Shown piece after piece: positions 1-6,568 of a stretch of DNA of 8,595 nt (positions are counted from its first letter, which is position 1; the number at the start of each line of letters is the position of its first letter). The stretch is from contig CALYUZ010000023.1 in NCBI GenBank assembly GCA_945492685.1, positions 1-8,595 of the forward strand. The letters run 5' to 3'. Below the pieces are notes generated by a model. It was not told the DNA's origin, did no database searches, and saw only the letters and a list, made by a program, of their open reading frames with translations. The stretch comes from an uncultured Methanomassiliicoccaceae archaeon (GTDB lineage Archaea; Thermoplasmatota; Thermoplasmata; Methanomassiliicoccales; Methanomethylophilaceae). The translations under genes and the position numbers were made by a program.

Positions 1-2
1 AG

Positions 3-1049
3 ACCGAAAGGGTCGCACGCGCCGCCGGCATCTGCGACATCGACATGGAGAAGAAGTTCGTCGCCATCAAGATGCACTTCGGGGAACTGGGGAACCTTGC
101 ATTCCTCAGGCCCAACTATGCGAAGGTGGTCGGCGACCTGGTGAAGGAGAACGGTGGGATCCCGTTCCTGACGGACACGAACACCATGTACGTTGGGAAG
201 AGGAAACACGCCGTGGAGCACCTGGACACCGCGAACCTCAACGGCTTCAGCCCCATGTCCACCGGATGCCAGATCATCATCGCAGATGGTCTCAAAGGAA
301 CGGATGATGTGGAGGTACCCATCGACGGGGAATACGTGAAGAATGCCATGATCGGACGTGCAATCGTGGATTCGGATGTGATCGTCACCCTCAGCCACTT
401 CAAATGCCACGAGCTCACCGGTTTCGGCGGAGCATTGAAGAACCTCGCCATGGGCTGCGCCTCCCGCAGGGGAAAGGTCGACATGCACGCGGCCAACAAG
501 CCCGTCATCGATGCCGAGGCATGCAGGGGATGCGGAATGTGCATCAGGAACTGCGCCCAGGACGCCATCAGGATCGAGGACAGGAAAGCGATCCTCAACC
601 CGGAGAACTGCGTCGGATGCGGAAGATGCATCGGGGCATGCCCATTCGATGCGGTTATGGCGGACTGCGACCAGGACACCAGCGTGCTGAACTGCAAGAT
701 CGTGGAGTACGCCATGGCCGCCGTCAAGGACAAACCCAACTTCCACATAGCCGTCATAGCCGATGTATCCCCGTTCTGCGACTGCCGTGGGGAGAACGAC
801 ACCCCTGTCATCCCCAACGTTGGGATACTGGCATCCACCGACCCGGTGGCATTGGACAAGGCCTGTGTCGACCTGGTCCTGAAACAGCCGATCCTCGGCA
901 ACTCCATGCTGGCCGCCAACGCACGCGGTACCGTGCCCAAGGACTATCTCGGATGCATCCACCCCATCACCAACTACATCAGCACCTTCGAGCACGCGAA
1001 GAAGCTGGGATTCGGAAACACACAATACGAACTGATCACAGTAAGATGA
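3..1049 (+). CDS. DUF362 domain protein with two [4Fe-4S] ferredoxin motifs (5' end cut off by the window)
   Basis: A DUF362-family iron-sulfur protein, probably cytosolic; the exact reaction is unknown. Numbering from the ATG at base 45, the family-typical HFGELGN lies at 11-17 and LRP at 21-23, followed by SHFKCHELTGFGGALKN (117-133). Two CxxCxxCxxxC clusters follow: C160/163/166/170 and C189/192/195/199, each suited to a [4Fe-4S] cluster. The C-terminal part has a conserved-looking SPFCDC (242-247) and ASTDPVALD (263-271). The frame is open upstream of base 45 to the window edge, reading TERVARAAGICDID, and family members normally have some tens of residues before the HFGE motif. I therefore treat the gene as 5'-partial and the ATG at 45 as internal. 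The next gene starts 3 nt after the stop, so they are probably cotranscribed. An electron-transfer or metallocenter role is inference only. Confidence 0.9.
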   Translation, partial: TERVARAAGICDIDMEKKFVAIKMHFGELGNLAFLRPNYAKVVGDLVKENGGIPFLTDTNTMYVGKRKHAVEHLDTANLNGFSPMSTGCQIIIADGLKGTDDVEVPIDGEYVKNAMIGRAIVDSDVIVTLSHFKCHELTGFGGALKNLAMGCASRRGKVDMHAANKPVIDAEACRGCGMCIRNCAQDAIRIEDRKAILNPENCVGCGRCIGACPFDAVMADCDQDTSVLNCKIVEYAMAAVKDKPNFHIAVIADVSPFCDCRGENDTPVIPNVGILASTDPVALDKACVDLVLKQPILGNSMLAANARGTVPKDYLGCIHPITNYISTFEHAKKLGFGNTQYELITVR

Positions 1050-1052
1050 TGG

Positions 1053-1346
1053 ATGATGATCTACGGTATATTCGAGATAGGGATGATGCTCTGCTTCGCG
1101 GCCGCCTGGCCGTTCAACATCGCCAGGGCATGGAAGGCCAGGACCGCCGTCGGGACCAGTCCCTGGTTCATGCTGGTCATAGAATTGGGATACGTCTTGG
1201 GGATGATCAACAAGTTCGTGAACGACGATGTGAACTATGTGTTCGCGTTCTACGTCCTGGATTTCGTCCTGGTCCTAATAGGATTGGCCATATACACACG
1301 CAACAGGGCCATCGACAGGTCCCGCGGAAGGGCACCTGCGGAATAA
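1053..1346 (+). CDS. Small three-helix PQ-loop/SemiSWEET-like membrane protein
   Basis: A 97-residue integral membrane protein with three predicted helices (about 2-22, 36-53 and 61-84) and a basic C-terminal tail rich in arginine. The segment WPFNIARAWKARTAVGTSP (19-37) matches the pattern I associate with small prokaryotic PQ-loop relatives, in which a PQ/PF-type motif ends helix 1 and is followed by a basic loop. Proteins of this size normally form dimers to build a six-helix transporter; the substrate cannot be predicted. It sits in the same frame as the DUF362 gene, separated only by TGA TGG, and has no clear Shine-Dalgarno sequence, so translational coupling is likely. The ATG at 1056 is an equally good start. 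It ends with the only TAA stop in the window, just before a hairpin terminator. Confidence 0.8.
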   Translation: MMIYGIFEIGMMLCFAAAWPFNIARAWKARTAVGTSPWFMLVIELGYVLGMINKFVNDDVNYVFAFYVLDFVLVLIGLAIYTRNRAIDRSRGRAPAE

Positions 1347-1370
1347 TCCAATATTCTCATCAGAATAAAC

Positions 1371-1397
1371 AGGGCGGTGAAAACCGCTCTTCTTTTT
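1371..1397 (+). terminator. Hairpin plus T-tract ending the DUF362/PQ-loop unit
   Basis: AGGGCGGT (1371-1378) pairs with ACCGCTCT (1383-1390): 8 bp including one G-U, closed by a GAAA tetraloop and followed by TC and five T residues (1391-1397). It lies 24 nt after the PQ-loop gene stop. The structure is read directly from the sequence. Archaeal termination depends mainly on the T-tract, so the last five T may be the active part. Confidence 0.75.
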
Positions 1398-1401
1398 ATA
1401 T
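1393..1401 (+). promoter_or_regulatory. TATA box for the MFS gene
   Basis: TTTTTATAT is centred about 27 nt before the ATG at 1424, the usual TATA-to-transcription-start distance in archaea. The mRNA is therefore expected to start at or next to the ATG (leaderless), and no Shine-Dalgarno sequence is seen. The box overlaps the T-tract of the upstream terminator. Confidence 0.6.
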
Positions 1402-1423
1402 CACATCATTTTCAAACCGGAAC

Positions 1424-2743
1424 ATGGAAAACACGGGCATAGGCAGAGATGTACTGAGAAGGCTCGACCGCTACAAATGGGCGATCTTCGTCACCATGGT
1501 CATCGGCTACTTCTTCGTGTACTTCCAACGCATATCCGTGAGCGTCGTCGGATCGGATATCGTCGAGGAGGTCGGAGGATCCATAGGGGTCCTGAGCACA
1601 GCTTACTTCTGGACATACACGATGATGCAGATCCCCAGCGGACTGCTGGCGGACAAGGTCGGCCCCAGGGCCGCCTGCGCCACATTCCTGCTGATCGCAT
1701 CAATCGGTTCGTTCATCACATTCGTCGGGGACCAGTTCTGGATGATGGTCCTCGGAAAGATCATGATCGCCGCGGGAATGGCGGTCATCTACATCCCCCT
1801 GATGAAACTCATCTCCGTATGGTTCCCCAAACAGGACTTCGCGGTCCTGAACGGGATAGTCATCGCCGTGGGGAACGTCGGTGCCATCGCGGCGAGCGGC
1901 CCCCTGGACATGCTGGCGGACGCGATCGGATGGAGGGATGTGTTCATGGTTCTCGGACTGGTCACCCTTGCACTGGCCATCATCTGCGTCATCGTGGTCA
2001 GGGACCACCCGTCCCAGAGGGGACTCCCCTCGGTGGAGGAGGTCCAGTATGCCAAGGACGGAACGAGGATAGAGGAGTCATCGGCAGCAAAGATGCCCAT
2101 GCTCAGAGGGCTGGCCGTGGTGGCCTCCGGAGGAAGGAGGTTCTGGTGCTGCGCACTGGCCTACTTCCTGGTCTACGGATCCATAATGACGTTCCAGGGA
2201 ACATGGGCGATCAAGTATTTCGACAGCGTCTACGACTTCGCATTGGCGGCATCGTGGATGGTCACCATGATCGGCATCGGGAAGATCCTGAGCACGGTCA
2301 CCATCGGAGCCCTCACCAGCAGGGGGATGCTGAGGTCCAAGAGGAAGACCATGATCGCCGGGACCGCATGTTTCGCGGCCATATGGGGAGTGGTGTTCCT
2401 GATGGCGGGGGAGATCGATTCGTACTGGTTCTGGTTCGCGATAAGCTTCCTCTTCGGGTTCTTCGGTGGTTTCATGACCCTGTCATTCACACAGGTCAAG
2501 GAATGGTACCCTATAGCCATCTCCGGTACCGCCGTGTCCGGGATGAACATCTTCCTGTTCCTAGGTGCGAGCGTGAGCACATCCATCTCCAGCTTCGTGA
2601 TAGGCACGACGTACTCGTTGGAGAACTTCAGCACCCTCTGGGGGATCATGTTCGTGTTCTCGGTGGTCGCCATGGTGCTCATGGTCCTCTCCAAGGAGAA
2701 GGGGAAGGACGACCAACTGATCGGTCTCGACAGAATCGAGTGA
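1424..2743 (+). CDS. MFS transporter, 12 transmembrane helices
   Basis: A 439-residue major facilitator superfamily permease in the cytoplasmic membrane. Helices lie at roughly 18-36, 54-74, 83-101, 106-131, 141-159, 170-192, then a charged cytoplasmic loop (193-235), then 237-256, 277-298, 309-328, 334-358, 365-394 and 402-424. The signature motif A, GLLADKVGPR, is at 73-82 between helices 2 and 3. The N-terminal part (YFFVYFQRISVSVV, 29-42) resembles the organic-anion/sugar-phosphate type of MFS, but the substrate cannot be read from sequence. The start at 1424 is chosen because it gives a normal MFS N-terminus and sits 27 nt after a TATA box. The frame is open far upstream (to 404), but that stretch overlaps the DUF362 coding sequence and is not MFS-like. 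It appears to be transcribed alone. Confidence 0.93.
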   Translation: MENTGIGRDVLRRLDRYKWAIFVTMVIGYFFVYFQRISVSVVGSDIVEEVGGSIGVLSTAYFWTYTMMQIPSGLLADKVGPRAACATFLLIASIGSFITFVGDQFWMMVLGKIMIAAGMAVIYIPLMKLISVWFPKQDFAVLNGIVIAVGNVGAIAASGPLDMLADAIGWRDVFMVLGLVTLALAIICVIVVRDHPSQRGLPSVEEVQYAKDGTRIEESSAAKMPMLRGLAVVASGGRRFWCCALAYFLVYGSIMTFQGTWAIKYFDSVYDFALAASWMVTMIGIGKILSTVTIGALTSRGMLRSKRKTMIAGTACFAAIWGVVFLMAGEIDSYWFWFAISFLFGFFGGFMTLSFTQVKEWYPIAISGTAVSGMNIFLFLGASVSTSISSFVIGTTYSLENFSTLWGIMFVFSVVAMVLMVLSKEKGKDDQLIGLDRIE

Positions 2744-2758
2744 ACCTCAAACAACGAT

Positions 2759-2792
2759 GACGGGGTGTGGGGGACCTTTTCCCACCCTCGTC
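2759..2792 (+). terminator. Strong hairpin after the MFS gene, no T-tract
   Basis: GACGGGG, a bulged T, then GTGGG (2759-2771) pairs with CCCACCCTCGTC (2781-2792): 12 bp with one G-U and one bulge, and a 9-nt loop GGACCTTTT. It begins 15 nt after the MFS stop. There is no T-run after the 3' arm; the only T-run is in the loop. It could be a terminator, a 3'-end stabiliser or a processing site. The rest of the 183-nt gap up to 2926 holds only the TATA box of the Sel1 gene. Confidence 0.5.
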
Positions 2793-2892
2793 GGATTATG
2801 CTTCTAGAAACTTAACGTTTGGTCAAGAACCGGAAACCCGGACTTATGAACGCCGTTTCATCTGACACACATCCAAAGGGGTCTGAGCGAAC

Positions 2893-2899
2893 CTATAAG
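2893..2899 (+). promoter_or_regulatory. TATA box for the Sel1-repeat gene
   Basis: CTATAAG is centred about 31 nt before the ATG at 2927, preceded by purine-rich GAGCGAA that could act as a BRE. The expected transcription start is at about 2920-2924, giving a leader of only a few nucleotides and no room for a Shine-Dalgarno sequence. This placement decides the start codon, because upstream in-frame starts at 2819 (TTG) and 2846 (ATG) would lie before the box. Confidence 0.6.
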
Positions 2900-2926
2900 A
2901 ACAGACACCAACCTAGGGCGCGCCCG

Positions 2927-4738
2927 ATGGAAACCTTAGAGCAGTTGATTTCCAAAGCCGAGACAGGAGACGTGCGTTCCTGCTTCGAGCTCGGGCAGAG
3001 GTTCGCGGTCGGCAACGGAACCGACGCCGACGAATCCGAGGCATTCGGATGGTACTACATGGCGGCCAAGAAGGGATACGGTCCCGCACAGTTCGTCATC
3101 GGTACCTGCTACGCCAACGGCATCGTCGTCGAAGCGAACGAGGAGGAAGCGGCCATGTGGTACTTCCGCGCCTCGATCATGGGAGACCTTGACGCCTACC
3201 GCGCCCTGTTGGACTACTACGCAACGCACGATACACCGGAAGACGGTGCAGTCTTCGAATACTTCGGCAAGAGATCCGAGTCTGAGCCCGAGGCAATGTT
3301 CGTCCTCGGAAAGCTCCACGAGCTCGGCGTCGGAACCCCCTTCGACCCTCAGAAGGCCTATGAGTGCTACAACGCGGCCTATGAGATGGGAGACTGGAAT
3401 GGGGCCTACGCCGTCGCCATGAGCAACCTCTACGGACTCGGTGTCCCCCGCGACCGCGCCAAGGGAGCCGCGATGCTCCAGGAGCTCGCAGGCTACGGAT
3501 GCCCCGTCGCCGCCATGAGCCTCGCAAGGTGCTACGAGTTCGGATTCGGGGTCGAGCGCGACCACAAGAAGGCGTTCGACATCTACAGCGATCTCGCGGA
3601 CAAAGGGGTCGTCGCAGGCATGTACAACCTGGGAAGGTGCTACATGGACGGTATCGGAACCGAGAAGGACGGCAACTACTCGTACTGCTGGTACGCTGTC
3701 GCCGCCTCCAGGGGGTCCCGCGACGGATTCTACGGACTTGCCAGATGTTACATGGGAGGTGTCGGCGTCGACAAGAACCGCGACGGCGGACTCGCCTTCC
3801 TCAACAAGGCCGCCGAGCTGGGCCAGACCGATGCGATGATCATGCTCGGACAGCTCTACGCCAAGGGCAAGCAGGTTCCCAAGAACAGCACGCTCTCGGC
3901 CACATGGTTCAGGAAGGCCGCAGACCTGGGCGATGGATATGCCCAGCTGGTCACCGGCGACAACCTGGCCAACGGCTCCGGGTTCAAGAAGGACTCCAAG
4001 GCCGCCCTGGACTACTACAGGAAGTCCGCCGCCCACGGGAACACCGTGGCATGCTACAACGTCGGAACCGCATACGCTCTCGGAAACGGCGTGAAGAAGA
4101 ACGAGGAGGCCGCATTCGACTGGCTCAACCGCGCAGCCGAGGACAACTACATGAAGGCCCAGTTCTCCGTCGCCGAGGCATACGCCAAGGGAAGGGGAAC
4201 CAAGAAGGACTCCGCCAAGGCGTTCGAGATGCACAAGGTCCTGGCCGAGAACGGATTCGGAAAATCCCAGTACCACGTTGCATATTCCTACTTCGAGGGC
4301 ATCGGAACCGACAGGAACGACAAGCTCGCATTCGAGTGGTTCTCCAAGGGAGCCGAGAACGGCAACGTCCTGAGCCAGTACTACACCGGTTACTGCCTCG
4401 CCAACGGTATCGGAACAAAGGCCGACCAGCAGAAGGCACTCGTGTGGTACACCCGCGCAGCCGAGCAGGGACACGTCGTCTCCAGGGAGATCGTCGAGGG
4501 GGTCACCGGAAAGACCGTCGAGATCAAGCCCGAGGAGTCGCCCTTCGAGTCCTACCTCCGCGCAGCCCAGAACAACGACCCCGATGCCATGTTCATCGTC
4601 GGACGCTGCTACCTGGACGGAGTGGGCACCGCAAAGGACGAGGCAGAGGCCAAGAAGTGGTTCAACAAGGGTGCCGCAGCAGGCAACGCCGCTTCCAAGA
4701 GGGCCCTCGCCCAGCTCAGAAGACCCGCAAAACAGTGA
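2927..4738 (+). CDS. Sel1-like repeat protein (about 15 repeats)
   Basis: A 603-residue protein without signal peptide or membrane helix, so probably cytosolic. Nearly the whole chain consists of about 15 Sel1-like repeats of some 36 residues, a TPR-like alpha/alpha solenoid. The unit pattern is LGxxYxxGxGTxKDxxKAxxWYxKAAxxGxxxA, starting at FELGQRF (residue 20) and ending near the C-terminus. The third unit is degenerate and lacks the Gly-rich turn. A non-repeat linker containing GVTGKTVEIKPEE separates unit 14 from the last unit. Such proteins are scaffolds for protein-protein interaction; the partner is unknown and no enzymatic domain is fused to it. It is expressed alone from its own TATA box. 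Compared with its neighbours it uses CGC for arginine noticeably often. The long open frame on the opposite strand is a codon-phase shadow. Confidence 0.92.
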   Translation: METLEQLISKAETGDVRSCFELGQRFAVGNGTDADESEAFGWYYMAAKKGYGPAQFVIGTCYANGIVVEANEEEAAMWYFRASIMGDLDAYRALLDYYATHDTPEDGAVFEYFGKRSESEPEAMFVLGKLHELGVGTPFDPQKAYECYNAAYEMGDWNGAYAVAMSNLYGLGVPRDRAKGAAMLQELAGYGCPVAAMSLARCYEFGFGVERDHKKAFDIYSDLADKGVVAGMYNLGRCYMDGIGTEKDGNYSYCWYAVAASRGSRDGFYGLARCYMGGVGVDKNRDGGLAFLNKAAELGQTDAMIMLGQLYAKGKQVPKNSTLSATWFRKAADLGDGYAQLVTGDNLANGSGFKKDSKAALDYYRKSAAHGNTVACYNVGTAYALGNGVKKNEEAAFDWLNRAAEDNYMKAQFSVAEAYAKGRGTKKDSAKAFEMHKVLAENGFGKSQYHVAYSYFEGIGTDRNDKLAFEWFSKGAENGNVLSQYYTGYCLANGIGTKADQQKALVWYTRAAEQGHVVSREIVEGVTGKTVEIKPEESPFESYLRAAQNNDPDAMFIVGRCYLDGVGTAKDEAEAKKWFNKGAAAGNAASKRALAQLRRPAKQ

Positions 4739-4747
4739 GTTCAAAAC

Positions 4748-4780
4748 GAGGGGGAGACCCCTCATACCTTTCCTTTTACC
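4748..4780 (+). terminator. Hairpin and pyrimidine tract after the Sel1-repeat gene
   Basis: GAGGGG (4748-4753) pairs perfectly with CCCCTC (4758-4763) around a GAGA loop, followed by ATACCTTTCCTTTT. It begins 9 nt after the stop codon. This is a good candidate for the 3' end of the Sel1 transcript. Confidence 0.6.
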
Positions 4781-4817
4781 AGATCACCCGGATCCGACCG
4801 GATGAGATGGAAGAGCC

Positions 4818-4850
4818 CGGTCCGAGAACCTCCGGACCGATGGGCGTTTT
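4818..4850. terminator. Second hairpin in the convergent gap
   Basis: CGGTCCG (4818-4824) pairs with CGGACCG (4833-4839), a 7-bp perfect stem with an 8-nt loop. On the plus strand it is followed by ATGGGCG and TTTT (4847-4850). On the minus strand it lies 10 nt beyond the stop of the 34-residue gene, without a T-tract. It may act as a back-up terminator for the Sel1 transcript or as the 3' end of the small gene. Confidence 0.4.
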
Positions 4851-4954
4851 CACATGACGAAGACCGTGACGAGTCCGACCACTACGAGGATGGCGAGACT
4901 GATGACGGGCATCGCGTTGACGAACTTGTCCTGTTTGGATACCTTTGCGTCCAT
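4850..4954 (-). CDS. 34-residue single-pass membrane protein (small ORF)
   Basis: The minus strand encodes MDAKVSKQDKFVNAMP (residues 1-16), then an uninterrupted hydrophobic stretch to the last residue (17-34), ending VFVM before TGA. The charged N-terminus followed by one helix suggests a tail-anchored or N-in single-pass membrane peptide. No family is recognised. It is shorter than a typical archaeal Sec61-beta or SecE protein and lacks recognisable features of either, so no function is assigned. Three observations support it as real: a TATA box centred 24 nt upstream of the ATG (the leaderless arrangement seen elsewhere in this window), a sensible protein with a clean transmembrane segment, and its position filling an otherwise empty 316-nt gap. 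It is convergent with the Sel1 gene and divergent from the phosphatase gene. Confidence 0.65.
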   Translation of the reverse strand: MDAKVSKQDKFVNAMPVISLAILVVVGLVTVFVM

Positions 4955-4973
4955 GAGACCGAATCCTAATCAC

Positions 4974-4982
4974 CATATAAAT
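4974..4982 (-). promoter_or_regulatory. TATA box for the 34-residue gene, possibly shared divergently
   Basis: The minus strand reads ATTTATATG, centred about 24 nt upstream of the ATG at 4954, predicting a leaderless or nearly leaderless mRNA. The plus strand reads CATATAAAT, also a fair TATA box, so the element could serve the phosphatase gene in the other direction with a leader of about 50 nt. A second plus-strand candidate is TTAAATC at 5011-5017, which would give a leader of roughly 15 nt just including the Shine-Dalgarno sequence. Confidence 0.5.
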
Positions 4983-5040
4983 GGGTAATCCGAACGACTC
5001 TGGGCAGATGTTAAATCCTACCGTTGATACGTAGTTCCGA

Positions 5041-5045
5041 AGGAG
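5041..5045 (+). promoter_or_regulatory. Shine-Dalgarno sequence of the phosphatase gene
   Basis: AGGAG (within GAAGGAG) ends 9 nt before the ATG at 5055 and fixes that start. This is the one promoter-proximal gene in the window that clearly has a leader with a ribosome binding site. Confidence 0.65.
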
Positions 5046-5054
5046 AGCAGAGGT

Positions 5055-5525
5055 ATGAGAACAAGGGTTCTTTTCGTATGCTACGGCAACATATGCCGCA
5101 GCCCCATAGCGGAGTTCGTCTTCAGGGACATGGTCGCCAAGGCGGGCCTTTCGGATTCCATAGAGACGGCATCATGCGCCACCAGCGCCGACCATCTGGG
5201 CGACAAGGTCGACCCCAGGTCCGCGAAGGTGATGGCCAAGCACGGGATTTCCTGTGAAGGGAAGAGGGCCAGGAGGATCACCCGCGCGGATTTCGGAACA
5301 TACGATTACATCATAGGCATGGACCGTCGCAACCTGGAGTACATCAGGACGCTCGCACCGTCCCCGGACTGCTGCAGGATGGGCATGCTGATGGAGTACG
5401 CCGGGGGAGGGGAGGTCGCGGACCCCTGGTACACCGGCGATTTCGACAGGGCCTACAACGACATCGAGAGAGGATGCAAGGGACTCCTGCAATCCATCAT
5501 CGCGGAGAGGGGATGCGGAAGATGA
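5055..5525 (+). CDS. Low-molecular-weight protein tyrosine phosphatase family protein
   Basis: A 156-residue cytosolic phosphatase of the LMW-PTP/Wzb fold, near the usual family length. The phosphate-binding loop is VCYGNICRSP (8-17), matching CX5R(S/T): nucleophile C9, transition-state arginine R15, then S16. The general-acid motif is DPWY at 123-126 (D123), in the context VADPWYTGDF. Both catalytic elements are intact, so an active tyrosine (or arginine) phosphatase is expected. The related arsenate reductases share the loop, but I see no clear sign of the extra resolving cysteine pair of ArsC in its usual place; cysteines at 106/107 and 154 are of unknown role. The substrate is unknown and no tyrosine kinase is in the window. 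Its stop overlaps the start of thpR by 4 nt, so the two are probably cotranscribed. Confidence 0.93.
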   Translation: MRTRVLFVCYGNICRSPIAEFVFRDMVAKAGLSDSIETASCATSADHLGDKVDPRSAKVMAKHGISCEGKRARRITRADFGTYDYIIGMDRRNLEYIRTLAPSPDCCRMGMLMEYAGGGEVADPWYTGDFDRAYNDIERGCKGLLQSIIAERGCGR

Positions 5526-6067
5526 TGGTCCGCACATTCATCTCCATCAGGATCCCGGAACCGTCGTGCCTCAAGGGGATACTCGAGGATGTGGGCAGGA
5601 TCGGGAATGTGAGGCCCTCCCCCCTGTCACAGATACACATCACGCTGAAGTTCATCGGCGATGTGGATGAGAAGAAGGTCCCAAAGGTGGTCGAATCCGT
5701 GCGTTCCGCATGCAGAGACAGGAAAGCATTCGGAATCACCCTCTCCGGGACCGGCTGCTTCCCCAACAGGAACAGACCCTCGGTGGTCTGGATCGGGGCA
5801 TCGCCGGCCGATGAACTCACCTCCCTTGCGGATTCCATCGGAAGGAAACTGTCATCCGCGGGGATACAGTTCGACGACAAACCCTTCAAGGCCCACATAA
5901 CCATCGGAAGATGCAAGGGGCCTGCCGACCTGGACGGGTTCCTCGATTCGCATAAGGACGATGTTTTCACGGAGTTCACCTGCTCCGAGGTCCTGGTCAT
6001 GAAGAGCGTCCTCTCCCCGGCCGGTGCCAAGCACTCGGTCATCGAGCGCATCCCGTTGTCAGAGTGA
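5522..6067 (+). CDS. thpR: RNA 2',3'-cyclic phosphodiesterase (2'-5' RNA ligase family)
   Basis: ThpR/LigT belongs to the 2H phosphoesterase superfamily. It opens 2',3'-cyclic phosphate RNA ends to 2'-phosphates and can ligate tRNA halves in vitro. With the start at 5522 the protein is 181 residues, normal for the family. The two HxTx motifs that form the active site are HITL (39-42, in HITLKFIG) and HITI (125-128, in AHITIGRCK). The N-terminus MMVRTFISIRIPE fits the usual MRxFIAI pattern. The start was chosen because ATG 5522 overlaps the phosphatase stop as ATGA and has GGAGAGGG (5504-5511) at a good distance; ATG 5525 is nearly as good. Earlier in-frame ATGs at 5474 and 5513 lie within the phosphatase gene and add residues not typical of the family. 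Confidence 0.93.
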   Translation: MMVRTFISIRIPEPSCLKGILEDVGRIGNVRPSPLSQIHITLKFIGDVDEKKVPKVVESVRSACRDRKAFGITLSGTGCFPNRNRPSVVWIGASPADELTSLADSIGRKLSSAGIQFDDKPFKAHITIGRCKGPADLDGFLDSHKDDVFTEFTCSEVLVMKSVLSPAGAKHSVIERIPLSE

Positions 6068-6082
6068 CCGCACGGTCCCATC

Positions 6083-6088
6083 TTTATC
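6083..6088 (+). promoter_or_regulatory. TATA box for the pilin-like operon
   Basis: TTTATC (within CTTTATCAA) is centred about 27 nt upstream of the ATG at 6113, so the transcript should begin at the start codon. No Shine-Dalgarno sequence precedes that ATG. The box begins 15 nt after the thpR stop, which separates this unit from the preceding one. Confidence 0.6.
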
Positions 6089-6112
6089 AACAGACCCGTG
6101 GAATCTCACTTC

Positions 6113-6559
6113 ATGGACCACAGGGCCAGAGAAATCAGCAGGGATAGGAGCGGAGGGATCGAAGGTCTTCCGCTGCAGCTGATGATCATGATCCTGGTCG
6201 CCACCATGGGGACCGCGATCATCATCGGCTGGATGGGCAGCATAGAGACGCCCCACGCAATCGGGGATGTGGACATCGATCCGGAGAAGGTGGATTCCGT
6301 CGGAGAAGAGTTCGGATTTACCGTCTACGTGGAGGACCAGGATGGGAACCCCCTCCAGGGTGCCACCGTGATGATAAACAACACAAGCGTCACCGACGGG
6401 TCCGGTAAGACCCCTCTGGAAACCACCGGCTCGGACGGCAAGGCGACGTTCTCGGGATTGACCATGGAACGCCACGGCACCGTCGAGTTCATCGACATCA
6501 CCATATCGAAGCCCGGATACGGCGAAAGGGACGGGATCAAAGTGGTGGTGAGGTTCTGA
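6113..6559 (+). CDS. Pilin-like surface protein with an Ig-like/carboxypeptidase-regulatory-like domain
   Basis: A 148-residue protein, first gene of a three-gene unit. Residues 1-13 are strongly charged (MDHRAREISRDRS), followed by GGIEGLPLQ and a hydrophobic helix to about residue 42. This resembles a class III (type IV prepilin) signal with possible cleavage near G14/G15, although it does not fit the canonical site well. Residues 50-148 look like a beta-sandwich: VYVEDQDGNPLQGATVMIN (71-89), then SDGKATFSGLT (107-117) and ITISKPGYGERDG (129-141), the pattern of carboxypeptidase-regulatory/bacterial Ig-like domains found on surface proteins. The domain probably lies outside the cell. The ATG at 6113 is preferred over an in-frame GTG at 6098 because of the TATA spacing. 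A plain membrane-anchored protein unrelated to pili remains possible. Confidence 0.8.
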   Translation: MDHRAREISRDRSGGIEGLPLQLMIMILVATMGTAIIIGWMGSIETPHAIGDVDIDPEKVDSVGEEFGFTVYVEDQDGNPLQGATVMINNTSVTDGSGKTPLETTGSDGKATFSGLTMERHGTVEFIDITISKPGYGERDGIKVVVRF

Positions 6560-6568
6560 GGAGGGACC

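Noticed and set aside
1047..1049. In-frame TGA between the DUF362 and PQ-loop genes as a read-through or selenocysteine codon
   Set aside because: The DUF362 protein ends at a natural length, the next codon pair is a normal ATG ATG start, no SECIS-like structure is evident, and TGA is the usual stop in this window.
404..1423. 340-codon upstream extension of the MFS reading frame
   Set aside because: It overlaps the DUF362 and PQ-loop coding sequences out of frame, gives an Arg/His/Gln-rich nonsense sequence, and the MFS start at 1424 has its own TATA box.
2819..2926. N-terminal extension of the Sel1 protein from TTG 2819 or ATG 2846
   Set aside because: The 36 extra residues are not Sel1-like and the TATA box at 2893-2899 lies inside this stretch.
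2936..4765. 609-codon open frame on the minus strand across the whole Sel1-repeat gene
   Set aside because: It is in exact codon antiphase with the Sel1 gene, which rarely uses TTA, CTA or TCA, so stops are absent by codon bias. The translation is low-complexity (Gly/Leu/Val/Glu-rich repeats mirroring the Sel1 units) with no recognisable domain.
4776..4976. 66-codon minus-strand frame with ATG at 4976
   Set aside because: It is Arg/His/Gly-rich without a helix or motif. The different minus-strand frame at 4850-4954 gives a clean membrane peptide with correct promoter spacing.
6098..6112. GTG at 6098 as start of the first pilin-like gene
   Set aside because: The TATA box at 6083-6088 puts transcription start near 6110-6113, so this GTG would not be in the mRNA.
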